Source: an uncultured Bacteroidales bacterium (GTDB taxonomy: Bacteria; Bacteroidota; Bacteroidia; Bacteroidales; Paludibacteraceae). From it: a DNA stretch of 22,124 nt. Under the pieces are notes generated by a model that did no database searches, was not told the origin of the DNA, and was given only the letters and a program-made list of their open reading frames with translations. Both the position numbers and the translations under genes were made by a program. Positions 1 through 8,232 of the stretch are shown piece after piece (position 1 is the first letter of the stretch; the number at the start of each line of letters is the position of its first letter). The stretch covers positions 1 through 22,124 of the forward strand of contig UQNE01000027.1 of assembly GCA_900542355.1 (NCBI GenBank), written 5' to 3'.

Positions 1-2024
1 TTCGCCCTGAACAGCCTGTTTGTCTTAGCCGTATGGCGGCTTTCGATACCCAATCGCTCGGCACGGGCGAGTTGTTCAAAGCCGCTTGCTGCAACCTCAG
101 CGAGGCTTTCGAGACCAACCCGTCGGTGGATGTCGCTTATGCGGATGCCGCCACGGGAGCCAAGCAGATTCGCTTGCTCGGACTGAACGGCACCTATGTG
201 CAACTCCTCACCGAGAACGCACCTGCCGTGCGTGGATTGGCGCAGCAGTTCGGACTCGCCTACATTCCCGGCACTTGGATGCAGTCGGTGCAGGTCAGTA
301 AAGGGGCGTCATCGGTCATCAACGGCTATGAAGCCACTACCGGGCAGATCAATGTAGAGTATCTCAAACCGCAGACGCAGAAACCGCTCTCCGTCAATGC
401 GATGCTCAATACCGAACTCCACCCCGAGGTGAACATAGAAGGCGGTTGGGAGATACCGCTCAAGCAGAAGTCTGCAGGCGGCAATGCCCTTACCCTCAAC
501 GCCCCCGAGCGCACTCTCGCTACGGGGCTGATGGCGCACTACGAGCAGGGATTCCTCTCCATGGACGACAACCACGATGCCTTTGCCGATATGCCCAAGA
601 GCCAAAATGTGAACATCGCCAATCGCTGGTACTACAAGCAGGACCGCTACATCATGCAAGCCTTCGTGCGCGGACTATACGACCATCGGCTCGGCGGGCA
701 AACCGCTATGCACACGCCTGTGGAGCACCCCTATCTGATCGACCTAAGTGCTTACCGCATAGAGGGGTGGATGAAAAACGGTATCATCTTCGACCCTATA
801 CACGGCACCTCGCTCGGTATCATTGCTGCTGCCTCCTACCACAACCAGACTAACCTCTATGGCGCACGCCTTTGGGATGCCGCGCAGACCAATGCCTACC
901 TCAACGCTATCTTTGAGAAGAACTGGCAACAGACACCTCTCGAGCATAAGTTGTCCGCCGGTCTGTCGGTCAATTTCGACCGCTACACCGAGTCGTTGCT
1001 CGATACGATCACCACACCCGATCGTATGAATTTCGACCGTTGGGAACTGACGCCGGGTATCTTTGCCGAGTATTCTCTCAAAGCCGATGAGCGGCTCTCG
1101 CTTGTGGCGGGTATTCGTGCCGACTATTCTACGCAGTATGGTTTCTTCTTTACCCCGCGCCTCAATGTCCGCTATTCGCCGTGGCAGTGGTGGGCAATTC
1201 GCGCTTCTGTAGGTATGGGCTATCGCTCGCCGAATATCATTGCCGACCATGCCGCTATGCTCCCTTCCCACCGCCGCATACTCCTCCCGCAGACACAGTG
1301 GCAGGCAGCGCAAGAGCAGGCGGTCAATACGGGCATAAGCATCACTTTCTACATCCCTGTTGCCGACCGCCAACTCACGCTCACTGCCGACTACTACTAT
1401 ACCTATTTCCTCAATTCTCTGATAGCCGACTACGACCAATCTACGCAAGCCGTCAGCCTGTACAACCTATCCGACATCGGCGGGCAATCATACGCCCACA
1501 ACGCCCAGATAGAGGCGTCGGTGGAGGTGCTACGCGGTTGGACACTCACTGCGGCTTTCCGCTACACCGATGTGCGAGAGACCACACTACGCGCTGACGG
1601 CACTGCGACTCTGCGTCAAAAGCCGCTCACCAATCGCTTCAAAGGCCTCATCACCACCAGTTACCAAACACCGCTCAAGACCTGGCAGTTCGACTTCACT
1701 GCACAGTTCAACGGCGGAGGACGAATGCCCGACGGGTTCAACGACTATTTCCTCTCTACCCTCGGTTCAACTCAGTACGAGGAACGGGGCGGCGACCTCT
1801 ACTATAAGTGGTATCCCCAACTCATGGCGCAGATTACCAAGTACTTCCGTACATGGAGTATCTACCTCGGTGCAGAGAACATGACCAATTTTCGTCAGCA
1901 ATCGCCCGTCATCGGAGCCGACAATCCTTTCGCACAAGGGTTCGATGCCTCTATGGCATGGGCTCCTACCACGGGTTGGAAGATATACGCCGGCTTCCGC
2001 TACTCTCTCGACCGCAAGGAGTAG
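1..2024 (+). CDS. TonB-dependent outer membrane receptor, 5' truncated by the window
   Basis: Outer membrane beta-barrel receptor that would take up a substrate using TonB energy. The frame is already open at the first base of the window, so the ATG at 33 is internal and the signal peptide, any N-terminal regulatory domain and the start of the plug are missing. From about residue 10 after that ATG comes a plug domain, with NPSVDVAYADAATGAKQIRLL and the segment IPGTWMQSVQVSKGASSVINGYE leading to GQINVEY. The remaining ~550 residues are aromatic-rich amphipathic strands typical of the barrel, ending WKIYAGFRYSLDRKE. A Cys-Cys pair (AACCNLSE) sits early in the plug. As I recall, this plug type is common in Bacteroidetes next to HMA proteins, as here. 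The substrate is unproven; the HMA neighbour suggests a metal such as copper. Family call is firm, substrate is inference. Confidence 0.93.
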   Translation, partial: RPEQPVCLSRMAAFDTQSLGTGELFKAACCNLSEAFETNPSVDVAYADAATGAKQIRLLGLNGTYVQLLTENAPAVRGLAQQFGLAYIPGTWMQSVQVSKGASSVINGYEATTGQINVEYLKPQTQKPLSVNAMLNTELHPEVNIEGGWEIPLKQKSAGGNALTLNAPERTLATGLMAHYEQGFLSMDDNHDAFADMPKSQNVNIANRWYYKQDRYIMQAFVRGLYDHRLGGQTAMHTPVEHPYLIDLSAYRIEGWMKNGIIFDPIHGTSLGIIAAASYHNQTNLYGARLWDAAQTNAYLNAIFEKNWQQTPLEHKLSAGLSVNFDRYTESLLDTITTPDRMNFDRWELTPGIFAEYSLKADERLSLVAGIRADYSTQYGFFFTPRLNVRYSPWQWWAIRASVGMGYRSPNIIADHAAMLPSHRRILLPQTQWQAAQEQAVNTGISITFYIPVADRQLTLTADYYYTYFLNSLIADYDQSTQAVSLYNLSDIGGQSYAHNAQIEASVEVLRGWTLTAAFRYTDVRETTLRADGTATLRQKPLTNRFKGLITTSYQTPLKTWQFDFTAQFNGGGRMPDGFNDYFLSTLGSTQYEERGGDLYYKWYPQLMAQITKYFRTWSIYLGAENMTNFRQQSPVIGADNPFAQGFDASMAWAPTTGWKIYAGFRYSLDRKE

Positions 2025-2127
2025 CCACACGAAGAATAACATCCACCTTACTCTCTGCGAAACCTCTGTTTGATAGGATAGGGGAGGAGAGACTTTTGGA
2101 AAAACTCAATAAACACAAATAAACGAT

Positions 2128-2496
2128 ATGAAACGATTTCTAATGATTCTCGTTGCGCTGCTGCCGATGTTGTGGTGCGCAACCAATGCATCTGCCAAGG
2201 CGGACAAGCAACAAGTTACCTTCTATGTGGACATCCACTGCCAAGGCTGTATCGACAAGATTATGAGCAACATAGCCTACGAGAAGGGAGTAAAAGACAT
2301 CCGCTGCGACTTGGCTACGAAGACCGTCATTGTGGTCTATGATGCCAACAAAACCGACATCCCTACGCTGCAAAAAGCATTTGCCAAAATCGGCAAACCG
2401 GCTACTACGGCACCTATCAAAGAGGAGTGCGAGAAGCCCCAAAAGGAGCAGAAAGTAGCCCCCGTTGATGCTCAAACAGCCGCTACTCGACGCTAA
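2128..2496 (+). CDS. exported heavy-metal-associated (HMA) domain protein
   Basis: A 122-residue protein with a Sec-type signal peptide (MKRFLMILVALLPMLWC, probable cleavage after ASA near residue 23) and a single HMA ferredoxin-like fold. The metal-binding loop reads DIHCQGCIDK, so the CxxC pair is present although the usual preceding Met is replaced. The fold continues through ANKTDIPTLQKAFAKIG. The tail is charged and carries one further Cys (KEECEKPQKEQ). It would act in the periplasm as a soluble metal chaperone or scavenger, probably for Cu(I) by family analogy. It starts 103 nt after the receptor stop on the same strand, so the two may be co-transcribed, and a strong terminator hairpin follows at 2599. 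Partnership with the receptor is inference from adjacency. Confidence 0.85.
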   Translation: MKRFLMILVALLPMLWCATNASAKADKQQVTFYVDIHCQGCIDKIMSNIAYEKGVKDIRCDLATKTVIVVYDANKTDIPTLQKAFAKIGKPATTAPIKEECEKPQKEQKVAPVDAQTAATRR

Positions 2497-2598
2497 CGAA
2501 ACATCGGCAGACGCTCGCAGAATAAGCCGTATGGCTCATTTCCTGACCGCCTGCCTTTCGGTTAAACTATCTGCAAGTGCATTGCAAGGGTAACCACG

Positions 2599-2645
2599 AG
2601 GTCGTTACAATGGAATGACAATTTTCTATTGTAACGACCTTTTTT
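2599..2645 (+). terminator. intrinsic terminator after the HMA gene
   Basis: Perfect 13-bp stem, AGGTCGTTACAAT (2599-2611) with ATTGTAACGACCT (2628-2640), a 16-nt loop, then a T run from 2640. It fits a rho-independent terminator for the receptor-HMA transcript. Confidence 0.85.
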
Positions 2646-2840
2646 CTATCTTTTTGTCATACAGACCATGAGCCGTTTTAGTCGAGATCTTGTCGAAACC
2701 TAATCGAGACCTAACCTATACGGCGCAAAATAGCATTTTGATACTCGCGCTATGTGTATCACTTGCAAAGTGTCAGTTAGTAACATCAAGCGTAGCGATT
2801 AAGTTATGGTGTGTGTTTCCACTACTCAATCTACTCCTCA

Positions 2841-2880
2841 AAAAAAAACGATTGCCCAAATCAATGAGCAATCGTTTTTT
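2841..2880. terminator. bidirectional intrinsic terminator, end of the efflux operon
   Basis: Core stem CGATTGC (2849-2855) pairs with GCAATCG (2868-2874). It is flanked by eight A on the left and six T on the right, which extend the pairing. It therefore has a U tract on either strand. On the minus strand it lies about 70 nt beyond the stop of the last permease gene and most likely ends the efflux operon. Confidence 0.82.
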
Positions 2881-2947
2881 GTTGCCGTCCGAAAACTTTT
2901 ATCGGATGGTAATCGTTTTTCTATCTCAGCAAGGATGTCAATTCTGC

Positions 2948-4270
2948 CTACATATATGCCAATTCGGCAGCATCTTCGGGGTCGGGGTCAGCAATATGTA
3001 TCTCGGTTTCTGATACTTGCGATTCGGGGTCCACCTCCTCCATCTCCAATGTGCCCTTAGCGGCTTTGCGGTCGTGTATCTTACCTAATACAAAGAGCAA
3101 CAGGCAGTTGAGGCAGAAGTACGCGCCTGCCAGTATCCACAAGGCAATATATTCGCGGCTTGTTTGTGCCAAGGTTGCCCCCATCGAGTTGATGTGGATA
3201 AACCCGTGTGCACCCCATGTGTAGGGGAAAATGTAACTCAGATACAGCCATGCCTTGGGCAACATCTGTTGCGGCCAACTGACACCGGCGATGAAGAGGA
3301 ATATCAGTGTAGATGAGATGAGCAACACCATTCCGCTCTCGCGGTTGCGAATGAATACCGACACCGACATCGAGAAATAGATAGTTGCCAGCAGGAACGG
3401 CACATAGAACTTCATCACATCTATCGGGTTGCCTATATGGGGCAGTCCGAAAAGGCGTGGAATCAGCAGCAGGTCGATAGCCCCTAATGCCATATAAATC
3501 AAGAAGTAAGCCATCGAACGCCCTAAGGTGATACGCAGCACGCTGGCAGAGCGTCTTGCCCCCGGCAATAGGAATAGTTGTCGGTTCTCCTCACGCGCCG
3601 TTCCGCCCAACATACAGATACCGAAGAACAGTGTCTGGTGCAATATCAGCATCAGCACCGCCGGTATCAAGAACGATGCGTAACCGCCTGACGGACAGAA
3701 CAATGCCGTCTCGGTATAGGGGGCGTCTTGCACCAGCGACCACGCAAACTCTTCGTTGTAGCCCATCGCCTCGTAGCGGTCTATCTGGATGTTGCGCATC
3801 GATTCGAGCATTACTTGGTTGCAACTCAGATAGACGGCTTTCATATAGAGGAACGACGACATATCGCAATAGAGCGAGATATGTGCTTGCTCCAAACCGG
3901 AGTTGATGGCTGCGGCATAGTCGGTAGGAAAATAGATGATTCCGTGTACTTTCTGGTCGCGCATCAAGGTCTCTGCCTCTTGCATCGACGCACACGAATA
4001 GGCTATCGTGATGTCGGGGCAGGCGTTCCAACGGTGGAGAAACTCACGGCTCTCGGGCGAGCAACTCAAATCTACTACAGCCACGGGCACATTCTCTACA
4101 TTGTCTTTCCAATAGATACAGTTGTATAAGATAGGGTAGAGTAGCCCTGCCACGATGAAGATAATCAGCACTCCCGGGTCGCGAAATACACGCCGCAATT
4201 CCTCTACGAAGACAAATCCTGCCTCCTTAAATTTCAGCCATTGTGTATATAAATATCGAAAAGCACCCAT
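2948..4270 (-). CDS. ABC-2 type transporter permease (second of a pair)
   Basis: A 440-residue inner membrane protein of the ABC-2 permease class with YhgE/Pip-like topology. An N-terminal membrane segment (VLIIFIVAGLLYPILYN) is followed by a ~150-residue extracytoplasmic domain starting VPVAVVDLSCSPESREFL. A cluster of about five membrane helices follows from LIPAVLMLILHQTLFFGI, with the signature-like PQQMLPKAWLYLSYIFPYTW. The C-terminus is acidic and cytoplasmic. It is the last gene of the efflux operon, 133 nt after the other permease, and would form a heterodimeric channel with it. ATG 4270 is the first standard start, but the same frame stays open upstream to a stop at 4379-4381 and reads as a hydrophilic stretch, so the N-terminus is not certain. 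No ATPase partner is encoded nearby. Confidence 0.88.
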   Translation of the reverse strand: MGAFRYLYTQWLKFKEAGFVFVEELRRVFRDPGVLIIFIVAGLLYPILYNCIYWKDNVENVPVAVVDLSCSPESREFLHRWNACPDITIAYSCASMQEAETLMRDQKVHGIIYFPTDYAAAINSGLEQAHISLYCDMSSFLYMKAVYLSCNQVMLESMRNIQIDRYEAMGYNEEFAWSLVQDAPYTETALFCPSGGYASFLIPAVLMLILHQTLFFGICMLGGTAREENRQLFLLPGARRSASVLRITLGRSMAYFLIYMALGAIDLLLIPRLFGLPHIGNPIDVMKFYVPFLLATIYFSMSVSVFIRNRESGMVLLISSTLIFLFIAGVSWPQQMLPKAWLYLSYIFPYTWGAHGFIHINSMGATLAQTSREYIALWILAGAYFCLNCLLLFVLGKIHDRKAAKGTLEMEEVDPESQVSETEIHIADPDPEDAAELAYM

Positions 4271-4381
4271 AAATGGTAGTTTTACTAATTGTTGTTTCTG
4301 ACTATTTTGCTCTTTGTCCGTCGCTATTTGCGCAGAAGGCTCTGTTTCGATTTTGTCGCTCTCGGCAGAGTTCAGTCCTTA

Positions 4382-4419
4382 CTATTTGCGCCGATAGCCT
4401 TTGCTATTTGAGCGGATAG
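4382..4419 (-). repeat. short direct repeat at the end of the first permease gene
   Basis: On the minus strand the last codons of the first permease plus its stop, CTATCCGCTCAAATAG (4419-4404), are repeated 22 bp later as CTATCGGCGCAAATAG (4397-4382), 14 of 16 identical. A third partial copy, GCGCAAATAG, is at 4333-4324. It looks like a small local duplication in the gap between the two permease genes. Confidence 0.55.
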
Positions 4420-5579
4420 TTCTGATAAAGCATAGCCTTGTAGAGCCTTGGTGAGACAATGAGCGGCATGATGAAGAATGCACACAATCCCAAGCAAAGC
4501 GGTATCGAATTGATGACCGGTGCGCCCATCAGTGCCTCGTTTACATAGATGCGATAGTAGTAGCGTAGCGGCACGAGATAAGTCCATGCTTGTATGGGAG
4601 GAAGCATATTCATCACGGGATAGGTAAATCCCGACAGCGAGAAACCCAACATACCATACAATGCACCTATCGACACCGCATCGCGCAGGGTAGGCAAAGC
4701 CCCGATGATACATATCGCCATCGATTCCATAGCAAAGATAAGCAACACCATAGAGAGCATTAGGCGGGTGAGCGAGCCATTAACGGGGAAGTGCATAAAC
4801 TTAAACAGTATCACTTCGCAACCGATACCCAACACAATATATAGTATGGTGTAGGGAATTAGTTTGCCCATCATAGCAATGGTGTAGTTGCCTCCTGCAG
4901 CCCGTAGCCAGTCGTGGCAAGTGTGGCATTTGAGTTCAAAGCCGATAGCAAAGATAGTCAGCATCAGCACTACAAGCGACAGAATACCCGGCAAGATGGT
5001 TGAGACCAAATAGACGGCATAGTTGCTCCAAGGGTTGGCCACCATGTGCGCCTCGATGGTAACGGGCTGTATGCGTTTCATTATCAAGTCATCGGGCAGA
5101 CCTTTCTTGCGCAATACCTCTCGCTGAAAAGCACCCGAAGTGAGGTTGCACATTGTGAGCAACTGCTTGTAGGCAGTGCTGGCACCTACGGTATAGGCAT
5201 TGTTGGTGTAGAACGACAGTTCGGGGCGTTTGAAGGCTACCAAGTCGGAATAGAAATGGTCGGGAATAACTAAGATTCCGTATATCTCGCCTCGCTGCAT
5301 GGCCCGCCTTGCCTCCGAATAATCGGGTGTGATAAGCACGATGTCCACTGCTGAGGTGGCTTGCATCTCGTGGCATAAGCGTCGTGAGATACTGGTCTGG
5401 TCGGCATCCACTACAGCAATAGGCATCTCCTCCGCTGCACCTCTCTGCATAATCGTCAGGAAGAAGAATGTGCTAAGTAGCATTACTCCCACCGAAGCGA
5501 ATATGTAGAGCGGACGCACGAACATTCGGCTTAGTTCGCGCTTCATCACACGCCATATTGAAGAAAAGAATATACGCAC
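4404..5579 (-). CDS. ABC-2 type transporter permease (first of a pair)
   Basis: A 391-residue inner membrane permease paralogous to the gene that follows it. It has an N-terminal membrane helix (YIFASVGVMLLSTFFFLTI), an extracytoplasmic domain beginning MPIAVVDADQTSISRRL, and C-terminal helices from SNYAVYLVSTILPGILSLVVLM, including SGFTYPVMNMLPPIQAWTYL and LVPLRYYYRIYVNEAL. That arrangement matches the YbhS/YbhR-type permeases of HlyD-linked exporters. The first usable start is GTG at 5579, just after an in-frame stop at 5585. An ATG 11 codons later would give MKRELSRMF; I keep the GTG because its extension resembles the amphipathic N-termini of this family. It sits 184 nt downstream of the HlyD gene, an unusually wide gap inside an operon. 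Confidence 0.88.
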   Translation of the reverse strand: MRIFFSSIWRVMKRELSRMFVRPLYIFASVGVMLLSTFFFLTIMQRGAAEEMPIAVVDADQTSISRRLCHEMQATSAVDIVLITPDYSEARRAMQRGEIYGILVIPDHFYSDLVAFKRPELSFYTNNAYTVGASTAYKQLLTMCNLTSGAFQREVLRKKGLPDDLIMKRIQPVTIEAHMVANPWSNYAVYLVSTILPGILSLVVLMLTIFAIGFELKCHTCHDWLRAAGGNYTIAMMGKLIPYTILYIVLGIGCEVILFKFMHFPVNGSLTRLMLSMVLLIFAMESMAICIIGALPTLRDAVSIGALYGMLGFSLSGFTYPVMNMLPPIQAWTYLVPLRYYYRIYVNEALMGAPVINSIPLCLGLCAFFIMPLIVSPRLYKAMLYQNYPLK

Positions 5580-5763
5580 TATTTATGTTCTAAAAATAAT
5601 AGTTAATCAGTAATTTGCAGGGAAAAACATTATCTTATCCAACTACGGTCTGAGTATTTTTTTACCCATTCTGTGTGGTAAAAACAACTATTATCCGATA
5701 GCGTGGTTCTCTCTCTAATTACTTGTAAATCACTCGATAAAATCTGCGTAAGGGTAGTGTATC
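5580..5763 (-). other. AT-rich gap inside the efflux operon with a small hairpin
   Basis: The 184 nt between the adaptor and the first permease are AT-rich and contain no gene. An 8-bp inverted repeat, TTTTTACC (5659-5666) and GGTAAAAA (5677-5684), has a 10-nt loop. On the transcribed strand the hairpin is not followed by a U tract, so it is not a standard terminator. No TAnnTTTG promoter element is visible on the minus strand. Possible roles are an mRNA processing or attenuation site, or none. Confidence 0.4.
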
Positions 5764-6750
5764 TTATTTCACTACGATAGCAGTCATACCCGGGCGGAGG
5801 TTGGGGATGGGCGAAAGCGGTTTGGCTTTCACATCAAAGGTGCGCACATCGTACTGCCCGTTGGCTTGTGTGCTACGCCATGTGGCATAAGTACCCATGG
5901 CCTTCACATAAGTTACCGTTACTTCGTGCAACTCGTCGCTCAGAGCCGGAATGCGCACTTGCAGGTGAGTACCCGGAGTGATACCGCGGAGCATATCCTC
6001 ACGCACGGCAAAGGTGAACCACATATCGTTCAAATCGACAATCGCCATCACGGGGCTGCCCTGTCCGACTAATTCGCCGGTCTTGGGGAAACGCTCCGAT
6101 ACCTCACCGTCGATAGGGGAAGTCAGATACCGCTCTGCACGAGCCGCCTCTACCTCTTGGATGATTCCGTCCACGCGAGCCACTTGAGCCGCTGCTGCCG
6201 CTTTGTCCTCCGAGCGTGCGCCGGCTGTAGCCATATCGTATTGGCTCTTAGCGGCTTTCACTGTAGCCACTGCGGCTTTGTATTGGGCTTCTACCTCATC
6301 GCGTTTTTGCTCCGATACAACCCCCTTCTCGTATAGGCGTTGTACACGCTCATAACTCTTGCGGTAGATTTCCTCGCCTGCTTTGGCTTTTTGCCATAGT
6401 TCGTAAGCACCTACTATCTGTTCGCGTTGTGCACCGTTTTGTGCTTTCTCGTTGATGGCTTCCGCAGCAGCACGCGCAGCCACCGCTTGTGCCATCTTGG
6501 CCTCTACCTCCGGCGAATTGATGACCACCAAGGTATCCCCTTTTTTCACTTTGTCGCCTTCTTCGGCAAGATACATCTCTATGCGGCCGGGTACTTTGCC
6601 CGATACGCGATATTCGGTGGCTTCTGCCTCACCGGTGATGAGTATCTCTTCGGGTTGGAGAGCAAACACGCCCACCAATGCCACAATGATTACCACTATC
6701 AGCATCGCTGCCAATCCGAGCAGCAAACTGCCTTTCTTTTCTTTTTTCAT
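5764..6750 (-). CDS. HlyD-family periplasmic adaptor (membrane fusion protein)
   Basis: A 328-residue adaptor that would bridge the inner membrane permeases to the TolC-like channel. It has one N-terminal transmembrane anchor (LGLAAMLIVVIIVALVGVFAL) and no lipobox. The first lipoyl half follows (YRVSGKVPGRIEMYLAEEGDK then VKKGDTLVVI). A long Ala/Glu/Lys-rich coiled-coil hairpin (about residues 80-205) comes next, then the second lipoyl half (TSPIDGEVSERFPKTGELVGQ). A beta-barrel domain closes with NLRPGMTAIVVK. The domain order is complete and the length normal for YbhG/EmrA-like adaptors. It starts 4 nt after the TolC gene stop, indicating co-transcription. Confidence 0.93.
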   Translation of the reverse strand: MKKEKKGSLLLGLAAMLIVVIIVALVGVFALQPEEILITGEAEATEYRVSGKVPGRIEMYLAEEGDKVKKGDTLVVINSPEVEAKMAQAVAARAAAEAINEKAQNGAQREQIVGAYELWQKAKAGEEIYRKSYERVQRLYEKGVVSEQKRDEVEAQYKAAVATVKAAKSQYDMATAGARSEDKAAAAAQVARVDGIIQEVEAARAERYLTSPIDGEVSERFPKTGELVGQGSPVMAIVDLNDMWFTFAVREDMLRGITPGTHLQVRIPALSDELHEVTVTYVKAMGTYATWRSTQANGQYDVRTFDVKAKPLSPIPNLRPGMTAIVVK

Positions 6751-6754
6751 TGTC

Positions 6755-8230
6755 TTAATATCTGAGTGTTGAAGTATATTTTTTGAAATAGGTTTCGCAG
6801 ACTTGTGCTTCGATGTCGGCGTCGATCTTGTCGCTTGAAGCAGAGAGCCAAGCCGTTTGTGCCTGCATCAGGTCGGTAGCAGTAGCCATACCTGCTTTGA
6901 ACGACTCGTCGGCAAAGCGCAGTACTTCCTCTGCGTTCTTTACGCCCAACTCCGTCATCACCACTTTTTGGTTGGCTTCCAATACTTTCTGATTGGCTTG
7001 CGTGATTTGCAGTTCGAGCATCTCGCGTGCATCTTGTGTCTTGAGCGCCACGGCACGCGCCTCGTGTTTGGCTGCCTTAAGGCGCAGAATATCATCGGCA
7101 TGCGCAATCGGCACATTCACTACCACACCCGCCGAGAAGAACCCGTGTCCTTTCCAATCGGTGCTAAATCCGTTCTCCACATTGGGATTGGTGTAGATAT
7201 AGTTGGCAGACGCTACAATGTTTGGTTGCAAACCGGCTGCCATTATCTTGGCATTCGATTCGGCAATCTTCTGTGCTTGCTCCAGAAGTTTGATTTCTGA
7301 GCGCGACTCGACAATCGATGAATAGTCGGATATGGAATCATGCAACACCACTTCGCCCACATGGGAATCATCCAACACAATATCTTGGTTGAGCGGGAAT
7401 CCGCAAATCTGACAAAGAGCCATCTTGCTCAGTACCAGTCCGTTCTCGGCTTGCAGTTTTTTCAACTCAGCCTCGCCTCGTTTCTGCTTTACTTTCAGCA
7501 GGTCGGACTGTGTAGCCATACCCTCTTGTACGAGGGTGGTTACATTATCCTCCAGGGTAACGAGCAGATTGTAGTACTTGGTGGCAAGTTCGAGTTTCTT
7601 TTCTACGGAAAGTACTCGCCAGTAGGCTTCATCTACCGATACGATGATGTCGTCGCGTTTGCTGTCGGCTTGTATGTTCACCGCCTCTTCGGTAGCCTTG
7701 GCAATGCGATACATCTCTCGCAAGCGACCGCCTACATAGATAGGCTGCGTGATACCTACTTGCCCAACAAAGAGGTGAGTCATATCGATGTCAAGTGCTT
7801 GATAGAGTTGCTGATACGCATCGGCTAACATCTGTCCGCTCTCGTTTTGCAATGCCAGTACCTGTTTGCTCACTTCGGGCATCTGTTGTGCTTGTTGTGC
7901 GAGTTGGTTCATCGCCGAGGTCTCGCTCCATTGGAAAGAGGCAGACCCGTCTTTGCCCACGGTAGCCGTTCCGAACGAGAAATCCATTTGGTTGGGCAGC
8001 AAGACGGCGTGTTGCGAGTTCCAAGTATAGGCTGCATTGGCCGTTATCTTGGGGAACATCGCAGCCAAAGCGGCTTGGCGATTATAGTCAGCCGCCTTGC
8101 GTGCCTCGTCGCTTGCTTGGGTGGATGCCGCTTTGAGCGCAAAACCTCGACAATCGTCTAAGGTGAGCATCTGCGCATTGAGAGGCAGCGCCAAAAGCAA
8201 CACTCCTATATATATAAGGACTCGTTTCAT
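6755..8230 (-). CDS. TolC-family outer membrane efflux protein
   Basis: A 491-residue outer membrane factor giving the exit duct of a tripartite exporter. It has a signal peptide (MKRVLIYIGVLLLALPLNAQ) and the two-fold repeat of long helices and strands characteristic of the family. Examples are ITQPIYVGGRLREMYRIAKA in the first half and AGVVVNVPIAHADDILRLKAA in the second, with a closing region FKAGMATATDLMQAQTAW. I chose ATG 8230, directly before the signal peptide and 2 nt after the lipoprotein stop. A TTG at 8248 would add six residues and overlap the lipoprotein gene. Being followed 4 nt later by the HlyD adaptor marks it as the dedicated channel of this system. Confidence 0.93.
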   Translation of the reverse strand: MKRVLIYIGVLLLALPLNAQMLTLDDCRGFALKAASTQASDEARKAADYNRQAALAAMFPKITANAAYTWNSQHAVLLPNQMDFSFGTATVGKDGSASFQWSETSAMNQLAQQAQQMPEVSKQVLALQNESGQMLADAYQQLYQALDIDMTHLFVGQVGITQPIYVGGRLREMYRIAKATEEAVNIQADSKRDDIIVSVDEAYWRVLSVEKKLELATKYYNLLVTLEDNVTTLVQEGMATQSDLLKVKQKRGEAELKKLQAENGLVLSKMALCQICGFPLNQDIVLDDSHVGEVVLHDSISDYSSIVESRSEIKLLEQAQKIAESNAKIMAAGLQPNIVASANYIYTNPNVENGFSTDWKGHGFFSAGVVVNVPIAHADDILRLKAAKHEARAVALKTQDAREMLELQITQANQKVLEANQKVVMTELGVKNAEEVLRFADESFKAGMATATDLMQAQTAWLSASSDKIDADIEAQVCETYFKKYTSTLRY

Positions 8231-8232
8231 AA

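Larger units (their letters stand above)
2497..2947. other. convergent intergenic region with two terminators
   Basis: This 451-nt stretch separates the end of the HMA gene (+) from the end of the last permease gene (-). It holds two hairpin terminators, listed separately. The ~195 nt between them shows no believable gene. Open frames there read straight through the second terminator into the antisense of the permease. A weak 6-bp inverted repeat (TGATAC 2739-2744, GTATCA 2756-2761) is the only other structure I noticed. Confidence 0.6.

Noticed and set aside
2690..3060. Open frames of 107 and 84 codons on the + strand
   Set aside because: They run through a bidirectional terminator and into the antisense of the permease 3' end, with no recognisable domain or ribosome binding site.
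3591..4129. Long antisense frames inside the permease and other genes
   Set aside because: They are shadows of strongly supported genes, with arginine-rich or compositionally odd translations and no motifs.
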